The position numbers were made by a program, and so were the translations under genes. A DNA stretch of 64,000 nucleotides. Origin: Vitis vinifera (taxonomy: Eukaryota; Streptophyta; Magnoliopsida; Vitales; Vitaceae). Under the pieces are notes generated by a model that saw only the letters and a list, made by a program, of their open reading frames with translations, did not search any database and had not been told where the DNA came from. Below are positions 23,019 to 35,680 of this stretch, in pieces (the stretch's first letter is position 1; each line of letters begins with the position of its first letter). The stretch spans positions 28,769,001 through 28,833,000 of the forward strand of contig NC_081817.1 of the NCBI RefSeq assembly GCF_030704535.1, read 5' to 3'.

Positions 23019-24728
23019 TGTAGACTTCCATTTGACTATCAGCCTTTTTCCCACCACCTTTGAGGAGTGGCTGGGTGGGGACGACTTCTAAGGGCGAGCT
23101 ACTGGAGACGCGTGGCTGGGGGAACTAACCATCACCATGGTGGTGGTTGAGAATGGAGACGGGGCTGATGGCTGGAATAGGAGAGCAGTTGGGAAAGAAA
23201 AAGAGAAGAAAAAGGGGGAGGAGGTTGTTCTGTTTGGGAGAGGAGGCTCAGGCGGAGTCGCGGAGAGTAGGGAAAGAGCTTGTTAGTTCGATCCAAAGCC
23301 ACAAGATGGTTTTGGGTTGAATGTGATTATCTGCCCATATATGCTCTGTTTTGGTCCTCTTTGCTATTCTCGTTTTTTTTTTCCCTTGTAAATGACCCAT
23401 GTGCATGGAGAAAAGTTTAACTTGTCCAAGCAAAGGCTTCATGTTCTCATGATGAATAACACAGTTACCACATGCCTACGCCTTCTTCACTGTTCGCGTC
23501 AGCCATACCCATTTCCTCACTCAGGCTTGTAGGAATCAAGCATCCTCCACCACACCCATTTTCCTCTCATTCATTCTCCATCTCACTCCCTCACTTACAT
23601 GGAGTCTCACGGGTGCATGCTATCCTTCACTCCTTCACATACCCATTAAAACCACTCACTCAAGCCTCCATAACCATACAACCCATACACATCCTTCATG
23701 CTACTCATAACCATGTTCTACCATATATACCCATGTGTATACCCATTTAACCATACCTCCAAACCCGTTTCTCTCTCTAAACCTTCACCTATCTGTGGGA
23801 TCCTCTCTAAAAAATGCCACGTGGCTCTCTCTCCCTTGCACACGCAGACGGCCCCCCTTGCGACGCGCGGCATAGCTCATTCCACCCGGGGAAGAATTCT
23901 GTCCGACCGACGTTCAACCTTCTCTGGATATCTCACATCCGGAATTCTGTCCGCCCGACGTTCCACCTTCTCTGGATATCTCACATCCAGAATTCTATCC
24001 GCCCGACGTTCAACTTTCTTCGGATATCTCACATTCGAAATTCTATCCGGCCGACGTTCCACCTTCTCCGGATATCTCACATCCGGCGCCTGATGCCAGA
24101 TGGGAGAGGAGGGCGATTCAACTTCCTCGGTCAGACATGTCCGGATCCTCTGGTAGCGCTTACCCGGAGAGCATCCGCAGCCAACAATTCAGATTCCCCG
24201 GATAGCTTGGCTCGTCAGACACTCGCGATTCGCCAGATCCATTTCCGTCCACAATCAAAAGGCAAACTCCGATAACACTGACGGTCAAGTCTCCTGAACT
24301 GTCACTCATTTTTAATTAAACCGGTTCATCACTCAGGTACATCCTTTGCCTTTCATATTCATTCAGTTATTTTGTTTTGAGTGATATTCATTTGGTATCC
24401 ATACTCGATTAATCAATTACCATGATTGCTTCATTTTATTAGTAGAGACCCATTTTAGGGGCGTAGAAGGATGTTACGGTCTTTACTGTACCTTCCCAAT
24501 AAGTAACCTGACCCCCGAACCCGATCCGGTTTTTCACATACCACCTTGTCCAAAGTAAGGAGTCACACTTAAGGTTTTTCTTTCTTATTTTGTTTACTCT
24601 TTAAAAATAAAGCAAAAATAAGTGGCGACTCCAAGTCATTTTCTTAATCAATAAAAATCAATTTTTTCAAATAAAAATCAAGTTCGCTATCGAGTGGGAA
24701 AGGCATGAGCCGAAATACGGGGTCCACA
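23019..24728 (-). mobile_element. Solo LTR, 1.7 kb, gypsy type
   Basis: Begins TGTAGACTTCC and ends GGGGTCCACA on +, so TG...CA form. It is flanked by perfect 5-bp duplications ATGAC at 23014-23018 and 24729-24733. GC content is clearly higher than the surroundings. On the minus strand it starts TGTGGACCCCGTATTTCGGC and continues with a GGAGTCGCCACTTATTTTTG phrase, so its sense is minus. There is no internal retrotransposon sequence, so it is the product of LTR-LTR recombination. Three ORFs across it are not genes. Confidence 0.85.
23894..24085. repeat. Four tandem 48-bp units inside the solo LTR
   Basis: Units start at 23894, 23942, 23990 and 24038, each with GAATTCT.TCCG.CCGACGTT and GGATATCTCACAT. 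Unit length is a multiple of three, so frames stay open on both strands. Confidence 0.95.
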
Positions 24729-24733
24729 ATGAC

Positions 24734-25368
24734 CCATTTTTTTAAATTGAAATATATTTAAGCGATATTCTTATTAATATCTGAACCTTTTTTTTTCTTT
24801 TCAAATTTTAAGAGAAATTTGATAATATTAAATTGACATTTTTATATTTTTAGAACTCAAAACTCTTTTAAATGAAAATTACATATACTCAAACATGTTT
24901 TTTTTTAAAATAAAAAATAAAAACTAAAAACTATTTAAATAGTATTTGTTTCTTGATTGAATAAAAATAATTAAAATATTTAATTTTTTATTCAATTTAA
25001 AATAATTCATAAATTTTATTAATAATAAATTTATTTTAATTATATAAATTGATATTCGTGAGTCATTTTTGGCAGAGTAAAAAGTAAAATAATTTGATAT
25101 TTTTTATTTAAATTAAAAAATAAAAAAACAAACAAACAAACAATCAAACCCACTTAAGTCTTGAGAGAGAGTTTGCTCATTGAATGGACTAATTTTTGGA
25201 TAAGTTTAAATAAAAAGGCATCTTATTTCATGTCACATCACATCATAAAAAAATATAAAAAGATTTATTTTATTTTATACCTCTATAAAAAACAAAAAAT
25301 GCATTTGATAATCAAAAAATAAAATATTCATAGAGATATCACTGCACAACAGTCTATGGATCTACCTC
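24734..25368. other. LOX upstream region, no discrete element seen
   Basis: Very AT-rich homopolymer-rich DNA between the solo LTR and the LOX TATA box. Confidence 0.4.
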
Positions 25369-25375
25369 TATAAAT
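25369..25375 (+). promoter_or_regulatory. TATA box of LOX gene
   Basis: TATAAAT, 90 bases before the ATG at 25465, within a short non-AT-rich segment typical of a plant core promoter. Confidence 0.65.
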
Positions 25376-25464
25376 TCTGGCCTTAGCATACATACATTTA
25401 CACAAAGAGAGATATCAGAGACAGTCTTCTTCCTTATCATTTCTCCTTGAAATCTCCACCAAAG

Positions 25465-28400
25465 ATGATGATGAATGCTTCTCATTATCAGCTCCATAGA
25501 CTGAACCCTACTCAATCCTCCTCCTCCCTCTTACACAAACCCTTCATCCTCAGCCATGGAAGAAGTATCAGCAGCCCTGCATATCTCCCCAGCAGGACAA
25601 CCCTGAATTTCCATGGAAAGAAAAAGTGCTTCTGCATAAGAGCTTCTGCCACTGATGTAAGAGGAGTGGAGACGTCGAAGGAGAATGCGGCATCGGTTAA
25701 GGCTGTCGTTAGGGCGGCTGCTGCAGGGTTGCTGTCCGATCTAGGGATTACGAAGCCTCTTGATGTGTATGCGGATTTGGTTGGGAAAACGCTGCTTTTG
25801 GAGCTTGTTAGCGCAGAGGTCGACTCGGGTAAGTTGTAGGAAGGAGATGATAGCAGTTAAAGAAGGATTTGGTCTCTTAGATCCTGCAAGCTCAGTTGAA
25901 TTCTGAAACGATGTTGCACCATTTTTTCTCTCTAGATGCTGAGATATGTCAAGTCTTCAGGCATGTATTGAATTAGAGGTCTATTTTTTAAAACTGTTGT
26001 TAAGTTCCGTGTAAATTATTATTATTTTTTTTAAAATTAGAAATTATTTTCTATTTTCTATTTCAAAAAATAAAAAATAAAGAGTTCATTATTTTTGGGA
26101 GTTTTTACTTATTTTTTTAATTATTTTAAAAAATAATTATATAAACATATAAAATAATTAAAAATAAAATACTAAATATAAAAAATACTTTTAAAACATA
26201 CTTAAAATTATTAAAAATATTTTAAGCCCTTAAATATACTTCTACTCAACAAAATATTAAGAAATAATTTTTAAAACCTATTTTTTAAAATCGTTTTTAA
26301 AACAATTATCAAATAAGAGTTTTTAAAATTTATTTTTAAAAGTAATTACCAAACATAAGTTTCTAAAATCAAATTTGAATTGTTTCAAAGAACAAAATTT
26401 TACTTGAAGATTCAATTCAATATAAATAATAGTTTTCTCTACAATATGTTATAGTAATTGTACATACAATTGAAAATTTTTTATAATATTTTTTATGTTT
26501 TTTATTATTACTCAAAATATGTGACAAAAAACAATTGAAAACAAAGTTCTTAAAAAACGGCTTCCGATTCAAAGTTTGGTATCCAAAACAATCATTCAGT
26601 CGGGGGAATCTACTAGAAATTTAAATAAACTACTTGACCATGTGCTCATATGATGGGTCATGTCTCTTTGCTATCATTGATGTGCCTGATTAAAATGTTG
26701 GGTAAAATATATCACTCAGATCATTCTATCCACGTGGCTATTTCTCATTGGATGATACTCTTCCATGTGATGTGATAACATAGAAAAACCCTAATGGAAT
26801 TAGTGTTACCATGTGTTGATTTAATGGGTGATGAACTTTTATTCTTTGTAAAAAGTTAAAAGCAAATATTATAAAAATAAAGTTGACTTTGTTATCATAT
26901 CTTCACAACTTTATACATGAGATGAAAGATGATAGGGAAGTGGCATATTTTTTAAGGTATTAAATATTATTTATTTTATTTTTATAATTTGCTTTTATTT
27001 GTGGTGTTAATTTAAATAGGGACAGGCTTGGAGAAGGGAACAATCAAGGGGTATGCCCACAAAGTGAGGCATGAAAAGGAGGAGGTGGTATATGAGAGTG
27101 AATTCATAGTTCCTGCAGGTTTTGGAGAGATTGGTGCAATTTTGGTAGAGAATGAACACCACAAGGAGATGTTCATCAACAACATAGTGCTTGATGGATT
27201 ACACAATGGCCCCATTCATATCAATTGCAGCTCATGGGTTCATTCCAAGTTTGATAACCCTAAGAAGAGAATCTTCTTCACCAACAAGGTTTTATATCTT
27301 TTTAATCTCCCCTTCTATATTTCCTTTTCTTGGGTCATTAGTTTAAAAGATTGTTATCCTTGAGAACCATCAATTAGTTTTAGGCACATAAACAAATCAA
27401 GTCAAGTTGGGCTTGAGTTAGGCTCCGGCTAGCCTTAGTTAGGCAGTGCAGGTTGAGGGCTAGGGTCGGCCCAAGGCCCATCTTAACTTTAGCTTCATGT
27501 TGGGCTTCTAAGCCCACTTAACTTTGGATTGAAACTTGCAACTAATCATTTTGAGTAACAAGAAGATTAAAAAGAAAAAAAGGGGTATATGACATGCATG
27601 GAAGTGTATTTTCTAGATTTTAATGCATGTTTGTGCATGAATTATGAAATAGTCTTACTTGCCGGACGAGACACCAAGCGGGTTGACGAAGCTAAGGGAG
27701 ATGGAGTTGGAGAATCTGCGCGGAAATGGAAAGGGAGAACGCAAGACGTCTGATAGGATCTATGATTACGATACTTACAATGATCTTGGGGATCCTGATG
27801 ATAGTGAGGATCTTGCCCGCCCTATTATTGGCGGCAAGGATCATCCTTACCCTAGGAGATGCAGAACCGGGCGTCCTAGTTCCAAGAAAGGTATGTAATG
27901 AGTGGTATTATTTATGTATTGTGTTTTGATGATGAATTTGTTTGAAGTTTTGAGCTGATTGATGTAGACCCGTTGTCGGAGAAGAGAACCAGCAGTGTGT
28001 ATGTGCCGAGGGATGAAGCGTTTGAAGAAGTGAAGCAGATGACATTCTCGACGAAGACGCTGAAATCAGTGCTGCACGCGCTGCTGCCTCAGGTGGAGAT
28101 CATGCTGCTGGATCCACACCTTGGATTTCCCTACTTCACTGCCATAGACTCACTGTTTCAAGAAGGAGTCCCCTTGCCCAAGAGCAAGAACTTCTTTCAG
28201 TCAATCATCCCAAGACTGGTGAAGACTATAGCTGAAAGAGAAGGAGATATTTTGCTCTTTGAAACCCCTGCAATGATCGACAGTATGCCTGATCTCTTTC
28301 TCTCTTCCTCTCTTCCTCTCCTTTTTCTTGAGATTGATCTAGTCCTTGCTCAATCAAAGTTCCTCTGTTGCAGGAGATAAATTTGCTTGGTTCAGGGATG

Positions 28401-30326
28401 AGGAGTTTTCTCGGCAGGCTCTTGCTGGTCTCAACCCGTATAGCCTACAGTTGGTTACAGTATGTTCATTCTGTCAAACACTAGTAATGTAGTAGGAGAT
28501 AAGAGTCCAAACAATCCGTTTTTTCCGATCAAATTACATGAATTCAAGCCCTTCTCATGCAGGAGTGGCCCTTGAAGAGTGAACTGGATCCTGAGATCTA
28601 TGGTCCTCCAGAATCATTGATCACAGCAGAACTGATCGAGAAAGAGATCAAAGGGGTCATGACTATTGATGAGGTAACGCCCATTCTACTCCCTTGTGAG
28701 CTTGTTTAGTTGGACCCCATTTTGCCTTTGGCTCCGTTTTTGGGCTTTGTATGAGTAAGATCTTAAGGGGGTTTGAAGAACTGGTTCTGTTGTCTCTGTC
28801 ACTGCAGGCCTTGAAACAAAAGAAGTTGTTCATATTGGATTATCATGACCTTCTCTTACCTTATGTGAACAAAGTGAGGGAGATTGAAGGCACGACATTG
28901 TATGGATCTCGAACTCTGTTCTTCCTAACCATGGAGGGCACATTGAGGCCTCTTGCAATCGAGCTAACTAGGCCGCCAGTTGGTGACAAGCCGCAGTGGA
29001 AGCAAGTGTTCACACCAGGCTGGGATGCCACGAGTTGCTGGCTATGGAGGCTGGCCAAAACTCATGTTTGTGCTCATGACTCTGGTTATCACCAGCTTGT
29101 TGTTCACTGGTAAAATGATTCGAGACTCTGCTCATTGTCTATAAACCGGGCTTTTACCAATTCAACGATCAGAACAAGCTGATACCACTTGGTTGGGATT
29201 GTATTTTTTGCAGGCTAAGGACTCACTGTTGTACTGAGCCATACATCATTGCAGCTAACCGGCAACTAAGCGCTATGCACCCAATCTATAGACTCCTGCA
29301 TCCTCATCTCAGGTACACAATGGAGATCAATGCTCTTGCTCGGGAAAGCCTCATAAATGCAGGTGGAATCATTGAGAGCTGCTTCTCGCCGGGCAAGTAT
29401 GCCATTGAGCTCAGTTCTGCTGCCTATGACCAGCTCTGGAGATTTGACATGGAAGCTTTGCCTGCTGACCTGATCCGAAGGTATAGGAGATGGTTTCAAG
29501 GATATGATAAAAGATATTGTACTCTATTTGGTTACCTCTGAATCAGAATTTGTCGTTTTCTTTCAGGGGGATGGCAGTTGAGGATCCAACAGCTGAGCAT
29601 GGGCTGAAGCTCACCATTGAGGATTACCCTTTTGCCAACGACGGTCTAGTCCTTTGGGATGCCATCAAGCAGTGGGTTAGGGACTATGTGAACCACTACT
29701 ACCCAGACCCAAGCCTGGTTGAGTCTGATAAGGAGCTACAAGGTTGGTGGACCGAAGTTCGAACCAAAGGGCATGCAGACAAGAAGGATGAGCCATGGTG
29801 GCCTGTCATGAAAACCCCAGAAGATCTAATCCATGTTTTAACAACCATAATCTGGGTTACAGCAGGGCACCATGCAGCTGTGAACTTCGGTCAATATGTA
29901 TATGCCGGGTATTTCCCTAATCGGCCCACAATAGCTCGAACCAACATGCCAACTGAGGACCCATCAGATGAGGAGTTCAAGAACTTTCTGCATAAGCCAG
30001 AAATTGCCTTGTTAAAGTGCTTCCCTTCACAGATTCAAGCAACAAAAATAATGGCAGTTTTGGATGTTCTGTCAAGTCATTCACCAGATGAGGAGTACCT
30101 CGGTGACCAGATGGAGCCATCCTGGACAGAAAACCCAATCATAAAGGCTGCATTCGAACGGTTCAATGGCAGATTGAAGGAGCTTGAGGGGATCATTGAT
30201 GGGAGGAACACCAATTTGAACCTGAAGAACAGAACTGGAGCTGGGGTTGTTCCATATGAACTCTTGAAGCCATTCTCAAAACCAGGGGTCACAGGAATGG
30301 GAGTTCCTAATAGCATCTCTATCTAA
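25465..30326 (+). CDS. Type-2 13-lipoxygenase, chloroplast (LOX2-like), complete
   Basis: Nine exons: 25465-25828, 27020-27288, 27653-27890, 27968-28282, 28374-28459, 28563-28673, 28808-29109, 29214-29480, 29567-30326; 903 aa; all junctions GT-AG and in phase. Lipoxygenases oxygenate linolenic/linoleic acid; plastid 13-LOX feeds jasmonate and green-leaf-volatile synthesis. Residues 1 to about 60 are a Ser-rich transit leader. The PLAT domain spans about 90-215 and the catalytic domain the rest. Iron ligands are visible: His556 and His561 (YHQLVVHW), His753 and Asn757 ([10 protein letters not shown]), and the C-terminal Ile903 (NSISI). The ATG at 25465 is the first of three consecutive ATGs. 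Oddity: the position before His561 is Val where LOX usually has Ser. Intron 1 is about 1.2 kb and AT-rich. Exact paralog identity is not assigned. Confidence 0.95.
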
Positions 30327-31012
30327 ATTATGATGCTACACTGCATCGTAAAATAGCTAATATAAATAAGCATATCTAGATTCCATGTCTCGAGAACTTC
30401 CAACATTCTTAACATGTTTTTGGCCTCGATGGAAGGTAGTTTCTCGAATCTTATGAAATCTAAATTATTTACTCACAATGTTCCACAAGTTATGCCATGT
30501 CTGAAACAGAAACAAAACCTGCGAAAAAACTGAAACAGGGCATTTAGACAACAAAGGGAAAGAAGTACAAAAACAAGAAAAATCCATGCATATAGAGTGA
30601 ACATGCCCAAAGAAGAACAAATAAATAAATCTTACCTCTCATGCCAGTTCCTGATTTAAGTTCCTGATGGCCTTGTAGGGGTTCAGGGGTGGAACATGAA
30701 TGGGAAAGCCTAGAATTAGATGGGGTTAGCATTGAAAAATGCAGAAAACAGGGGGAAAAGTGCTTATAACAGGTGGGATTGAAGGGGTTGCAGCTGGGTT
30801 TTGGGTTAATCTTCTCTTCTTCCCCTGACATTTTAACAATCAAGGTAGCAAACCCAGCATACCTGAAACTACAGCAAAGGCATGTGTATACTTGTTTTCT
30901 ACTCAATTCAAACCGATTTCTGCACATTTCTATGTGCATATCTGCATATTTGAGAAGTTGAACCGGAAGCAAGATGAAAAATTCTTGGGGATATACTAAC
31001 ATTCATGGGAGT
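27629..31012 (+). repeat. Segment duplicated at 48964-52363 (copy A)
   Basis: From the last 24 bases of LOX intron 2 through exon 9 and about 690 bases of 3' flank, the sequence is repeated with a low level of substitutions and small indels. The match includes introns and 3' flank, so the copy arose from genomic DNA, not mRNA. Confidence 0.9.
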
Positions 31013-31139
31013 CATTAAATAAAGATATAAAAAAATAAGAACACGGAAGGTTGAAGTGTCAAGAAAAAAATATTTAAATAAAAATAAATTAAATTTAAGT
31101 GTAGCACAAATGAATAAAGTTATATGTAAACTTAGTATT

Positions 31140-31740
31140 TTTCATGTGCGTCTCACTTGATGAGATTCACTTTTTATTATGAAAAATTGATTATTTGAAA
31201 AAATTGGAGAAATCACTTATTTTAGTTTAGTTTTAAAATGAAAATGAAATAAGAAATAAAACCCTACATGACTTTTTATTCGAAAAAGACAAGTTTGTGA
31301 ACCAAAAACGGATTTGAGAATTAATTTACTTATCGAGAAAATACAATAATAACCTGTAACACCCCTCTAAACCCATACACCTATGATCATTACTAAATGA
31401 ATGGAATAAATTATGATAATTAATTAATTAATAATGAGGTAAAAAAAGCAAATTACAAAAATATATCAATATATATATAAAACAGAGTGTATAAAATGAT
31501 TTATTAAAAGAGATGTTTATTCTTCCACATAACACAATATAATTTTGAGAAATCTTAAAAGAGTTTATTTACATTATGACCCCAATTTGATTACTCACAA
31601 AGCTTCCATTTATTCATCAAAAGATTTAACTTTATTTAAATTTATTTTCAAATATTTTTTTTCTTATTTTTATCAAAAGAATTTATTGAGTACAGTTCTA
31701 CGAGAGATGTTTGAATAATTTTTGTTACAGTAAAAATGAA
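31140..31740 (+). mobile_element. Degraded gypsy-type LTR fragment beside the MULE
   Basis: Phrases resembling those at 9858-10130 occur in the same order: TGTGCGTCTCACTTGATGAG, a CACTTATTTTAGTTT stretch, TTACTTATCGAGAAAATAC and TAACACCCCTCTAAACCCAT. The MULE target duplication lies at its right edge, so the MULE probably inserted into older LTR-derived DNA that may resume after 42068. Confidence 0.4.
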
Positions 31741-31749
31741 TTTTTATAA
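31741..31749. repeat. MULE target-site duplication, left
   Basis: TTTTTATAA, identical to 42060-42068. Nine bases is the typical Mutator duplication length. Confidence 0.9.
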
Positions 31750-31905
31750 GGGAAAACTGATCAGAAGGGACAAAAATCCCTCAATATTGTAAAACTAACC
31801 CTCCACTTTTAATAGCCTCTAAAATGGTCCGATCTGGACAAAAATACCCCTCAGCTACATCAACTCCTTTTTCCCTCCCATTCTAATTTTATTTCCCTCC
31901 ATTCA
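31750..31905 (+). repeat. MULE left terminal inverted repeat
   Basis: Starts GGGAAAACTGATCAGAAGGG; its reverse complement is matched, with mismatches and small indels, by the right end. The inner limit is approximate. Confidence 0.85.
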
Positions 31906-32262
31906 CCTCCTTTTTATTATTTCTTCCACTTTCTCATTTTTTTCATTTTCTCCTGTTATTCCGTTTCTCTCTTTTCAGTGCATTTCTTCAAGTCTCACAC
32001 AGTTTCTCTTCAGATTTCTTCAACTTAAAGCGCTTTAAATTGTGGTTGGATAAACAGTGTACGTTTATTTTTATTTTTCCATATTTTTTTCTTTCATGTT
32101 TTATTTATTGAATATTTTCAAACATTTAATGAGATGTAGTAAATATTTAAATAAGTTTGAAATTGTTATAATTTTTTTAATATCATTTACAGCCATGAAA
32201 AAATGGATTAAAAGAAGGAAACAATCAGCTTAAAAAGTGTAGCGTGGAGAAATATTGTCTAT

Positions 32263-35200
32263 ATGGAAAAATCAAATGATGGTAAGTAATAAAACTTATG
32301 GAATTTTATGATGGTTTTGGTATTGTTTGCACATTTGTGCTTTATATAGATGTAAATATATGTGTTAATAGGGTTTTGACATAATATATAAAGTTATCTT
32401 TTTTAGTTATATATCAAAACCTTACGGATATTAAGTTGAACTTGACGTGTGTTAAGTTGAACTTGAAGTAAGTTAAGATTGTATATAGTTATTTTATAGT
32501 AACATTATATTTTTGTTATTGTATTTAATTATACTCAATTTGAGTTGAATCATTTGCAAATTAGCCTTGACATTAAATAAATTACAACATAACCAATCTT
32601 TTAGTAAACAAATATATTTTTATTGTTTAAAATAGTTTAGAGTTACAATGTCTGAATTTATTTAATAACTATATACATTGTATTTCTATATCATTATTGG
32701 TATTATTTGAGGTAGTAAAGATGATTAATAATGTTATTTATTTGTTGTTTATTAAAAAAATAAATATGTGTAATGAAATAATATGTATTTAATAATGAAT
32801 GAGTTTTTTAAAATTAATACCTACTTATTGGTGCTAATGCTATGATGTAACTAAAAAATATTCTAATATTGTTTGTTGATGCCACTAATTGAATTATTCT
32901 GTTATTTCAGTGGTTGATGAAGTAGGAATAATGTTTTTATATGAAGGAGAATGGGTACGAGATGGAAATGTTTTCTATTTCGAAGGAAGTAAAGGTAAAG
33001 GCATTGAGATCCCGAAAACTATATCATATAAAGAGTTATTAGGGGTTGTCCATCATATTTTGAAGCTAGATCCAACAAATTGTTTTCTTTCAATGAAGTA
33101 TGTATTCAATGCCAACATACCCACAAGTCCTATACAACTAACTGATGATGGGGATGTGAAATTCTTTATTGGTTTAAATTGTACAAATGGTAAGCTGCCT
33201 GTTCCATTGTGCATCACAGTTGAAAAGAGAATTGATAATCACAATCAGAAATCAATTTGCAATTCTTATTTCGAATGTCATATGTCTTCTGAGATTGATA
33301 AAGAATTGAATGAGGACTCAATGTTGATGCATAAAAGTAGACACATTCATTGTGATTCAGTTGAAACTCTTACTGTTGATGGTGAAAATGGACCAAGATT
33401 TCAAAATGAGTCACATGAAGGGTATAAAGTTCATGATTGGAACATGAATGAGACTGCAATTAATGAGGAGGATTATAGAATGAATACTAACCCTACTAGT
33501 GATAAGCAAGTGACCCAAATTGGCTCATTCAGAACTGGTTCAGCTCAGAGTGCAGAAATCTTGACCATGATTGATACAAGTGATGGGTTCATACATGACA
33601 ATCCCACTATAATCGAAGATGTAGCAAATGAAAGACAAAACATGATGCAACAACCTATAGTTAGTGGAATTAGTGATGACCATCTAGAAGAACACCAAAT
33701 TTACTCAAGTAAGAAAGAATTACAAAGGAAGTTGTATATGATGGCTCTGAAAAGGAAGTTTGAGTTCAAAACAACTAAATCCACTACTAAGTTATTGCTT
33801 GTTGAATGTTTTGATAAAGAATGCAAGTGGCGAGTTCGTGCTACCAAGTTGGGGATTTCCAATATGTTTCAAATAATGAAATTCTATTCAACACACACTT
33901 GTCGGTTAGATATGATGTCTCGTGACAATCGACATGCAAGTAGTTGGTTGATTGGTGAGAGTATAAGAGAAACATATCAAGGGATTGGTTGTGAATTTCG
34001 ACCAAAAGACATTGTAGCAGACATTCGAAAGCAGTATGGCATTCAAATCAGTTATGATAAGGCGTGGAGAGCCAAAGAACTTGCTCTAGGTTCTATTAGG
34101 GGATCACCTGAGGAGTCTTATAACACTTTACCATCCTATTGCTATGTTTTAGAGCAAAAAAATCCTGGTACCATTACTGATATAGTTACTGATTGTGATA
34201 ATCAATTCAAATACTTTTTTATGTCGATTGGTGCATCTCTTGCTGGGTTTCACACATCAATAAGGCCTGTGGTTGCAGTTGATGGGACATTTTTGAAAGC
34301 AAAGTACTTAGGGACTTTATTTATTGCAGCGTGTAAAGATGGCAACAATCAGATATACCCTTTAGCTTTTGGGATTGGTGATTCAGAAAATGATGCCTCA
34401 TGGGAGTGGTTTTTACAAAAACTACATGATGCACTTGGACACATTGATGATTTGTTTGTGATATCAGATCGACATGGTAGCATTGAGAAAGCAGTACATA
34501 AAGTATTTCCCCATGCGAGGCATGGTGTCTGCACTTATCACGTTGGACAAAATTTGAAGACAAAGTTCAAGAATCCTGCAATTCATAAGTTGTTCCATGA
34601 TGCTGCCCATGCTTATCGTGTTTCAGAGTTTAATTTTATATTTGGGCAACTAGAGATGATTGACCCAAGAGCAGCAAGATATTTGATGGATATAGGTGTT
34701 GATCGATGGGCACGTTCATATTCTATCGAAAAAAGATATAATATCATGACGACAGGGATCGTTGAAAACCTTAATGCTGTGTTGAAAAATGCTAGAGATC
34801 TTCCGGTTTTGCAATTGGTTGAAGAATTGAGAAACTTACTTCAAAAATGGTTTGTGACTCGTCAACAACAAGCAATGTCAATGTCAACTGAACTTACCAT
34901 GTGGGCTGATGGAGAACTTCGTTCTAGGTATAATATGTCAGCAACATATCTAGTGGAACCTATCAACTCCAAGGAGTGTAATGTTAACTATGCTGGCATT
35001 AGTGCTCAAGTGAATTTAGACACTCGTTCATGCACATGTCGACAATTTGATCTTGATCATATTCCATGTGCACATGCTATTGCTGCTTGTAGATTTTACA
35101 ACATTTCATGTTACACTTTGTGCTCCAAGTATTTTACTACTAAAGCATTGTTATCTTCATATTCAGAGTGTATTTATCCAACTGGAAATGAAATAGATTG

Positions 35201-35378
35201 GGTAGTACCTAATCATATTCGTGATAAAGTTGTGTTACCACCTAAAACAAGACGCCCAACAGGAAGACCAAGGAAAGTAAGAATTCCTTCTGGTGGAGAG
35301 GGCAAGCGCACATCTCGTTGTAGTCGATGTGGTCAATATGGGCATAATCGGAAAACATGCAAACGACCAATCCCTTGA
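32263..35378 (+). CDS. MURA transposase of Mutator-like element
   Basis: Two exons: 32263-32281 and 32911-35378; 828 aa. The long frame has no ATG at its 5' end, only TTG inside what reads as an intron. An acceptor TTATTTCAG at 32910 and a donor GTAAGT at 32282 join a six-codon first exon in phase, giving MEKSNDV then VDEVG. The transposase cuts element ends and inserts with a 9-bp duplication. Visible: an N-terminal PB1-like region (about 1-105), an acidic linker, a MuDR-type zinc-binding region (near FDKECKWRVRATKL and YSTHTC), the catalytic domain with VVAVDGTFLKAKY (Asp) and FVISDRHGSIEKAV (Asp), a SWIM finger (CTCRQFDLDHIPCAHAI) and a C-terminal CCHC knuckle (CSRCGQYGHNRKTC). The frame is intact, unlike most elements here. 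It converges on the protease gene. Confidence 0.93.
32430..32476. repeat. Sub-terminal AACTTGA/TTAAGTT motifs, left side
   Basis: Two or three copies of a TTAAGTTGAACTTGA phrase inside the transposase gene's intron. They share their core with the 74-bp array units and with 41045-41068 and 41205-41228. Confidence 0.5.
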
Positions 35379-35680
35379 TATCATGATAGCTTTGGCACTC
35401 TATGAACTTACATGGAATGAAAATTGTAATAGTGAGCTTTTTTGTTTTTTTGGTACCCATGTGAACAGAAATGTAAGTTACTTTTTTGTATAAGGTGATA
35501 GGATAAGCACATAGATGAATATTGTAATAATGATCCCCTTTTTTTGCATAACCATAGAAATGGAGATATTTGTTACTTTTGTACATATATGTTATGATGA
35601 GTTATGTATAAAGTATAAATGAAAATTACATGTTTATTCTCAAACTATGGACTCAACTGTTCTCACGTTTATTGATAAGG

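Noticed and set aside
23472-24275. ORFs of 92, 131 and 153 codons, plus an antisense 67-codon ORF
   Set aside because: They lie inside the solo LTR and stay open because the internal repeat is 48 bp, a multiple of three; no recognisable domain.
32889-32910. TTG start for the transposase
   Set aside because: This stretch ends in a good acceptor (TTATTTCAG), and a six-codon first exon at 32263-32281 with an ATG and a GTAAGT donor joins in phase.
34321-34563. Minus-strand ORFs within the transposase
   Set aside because: Shadows of the MURA catalytic domain.
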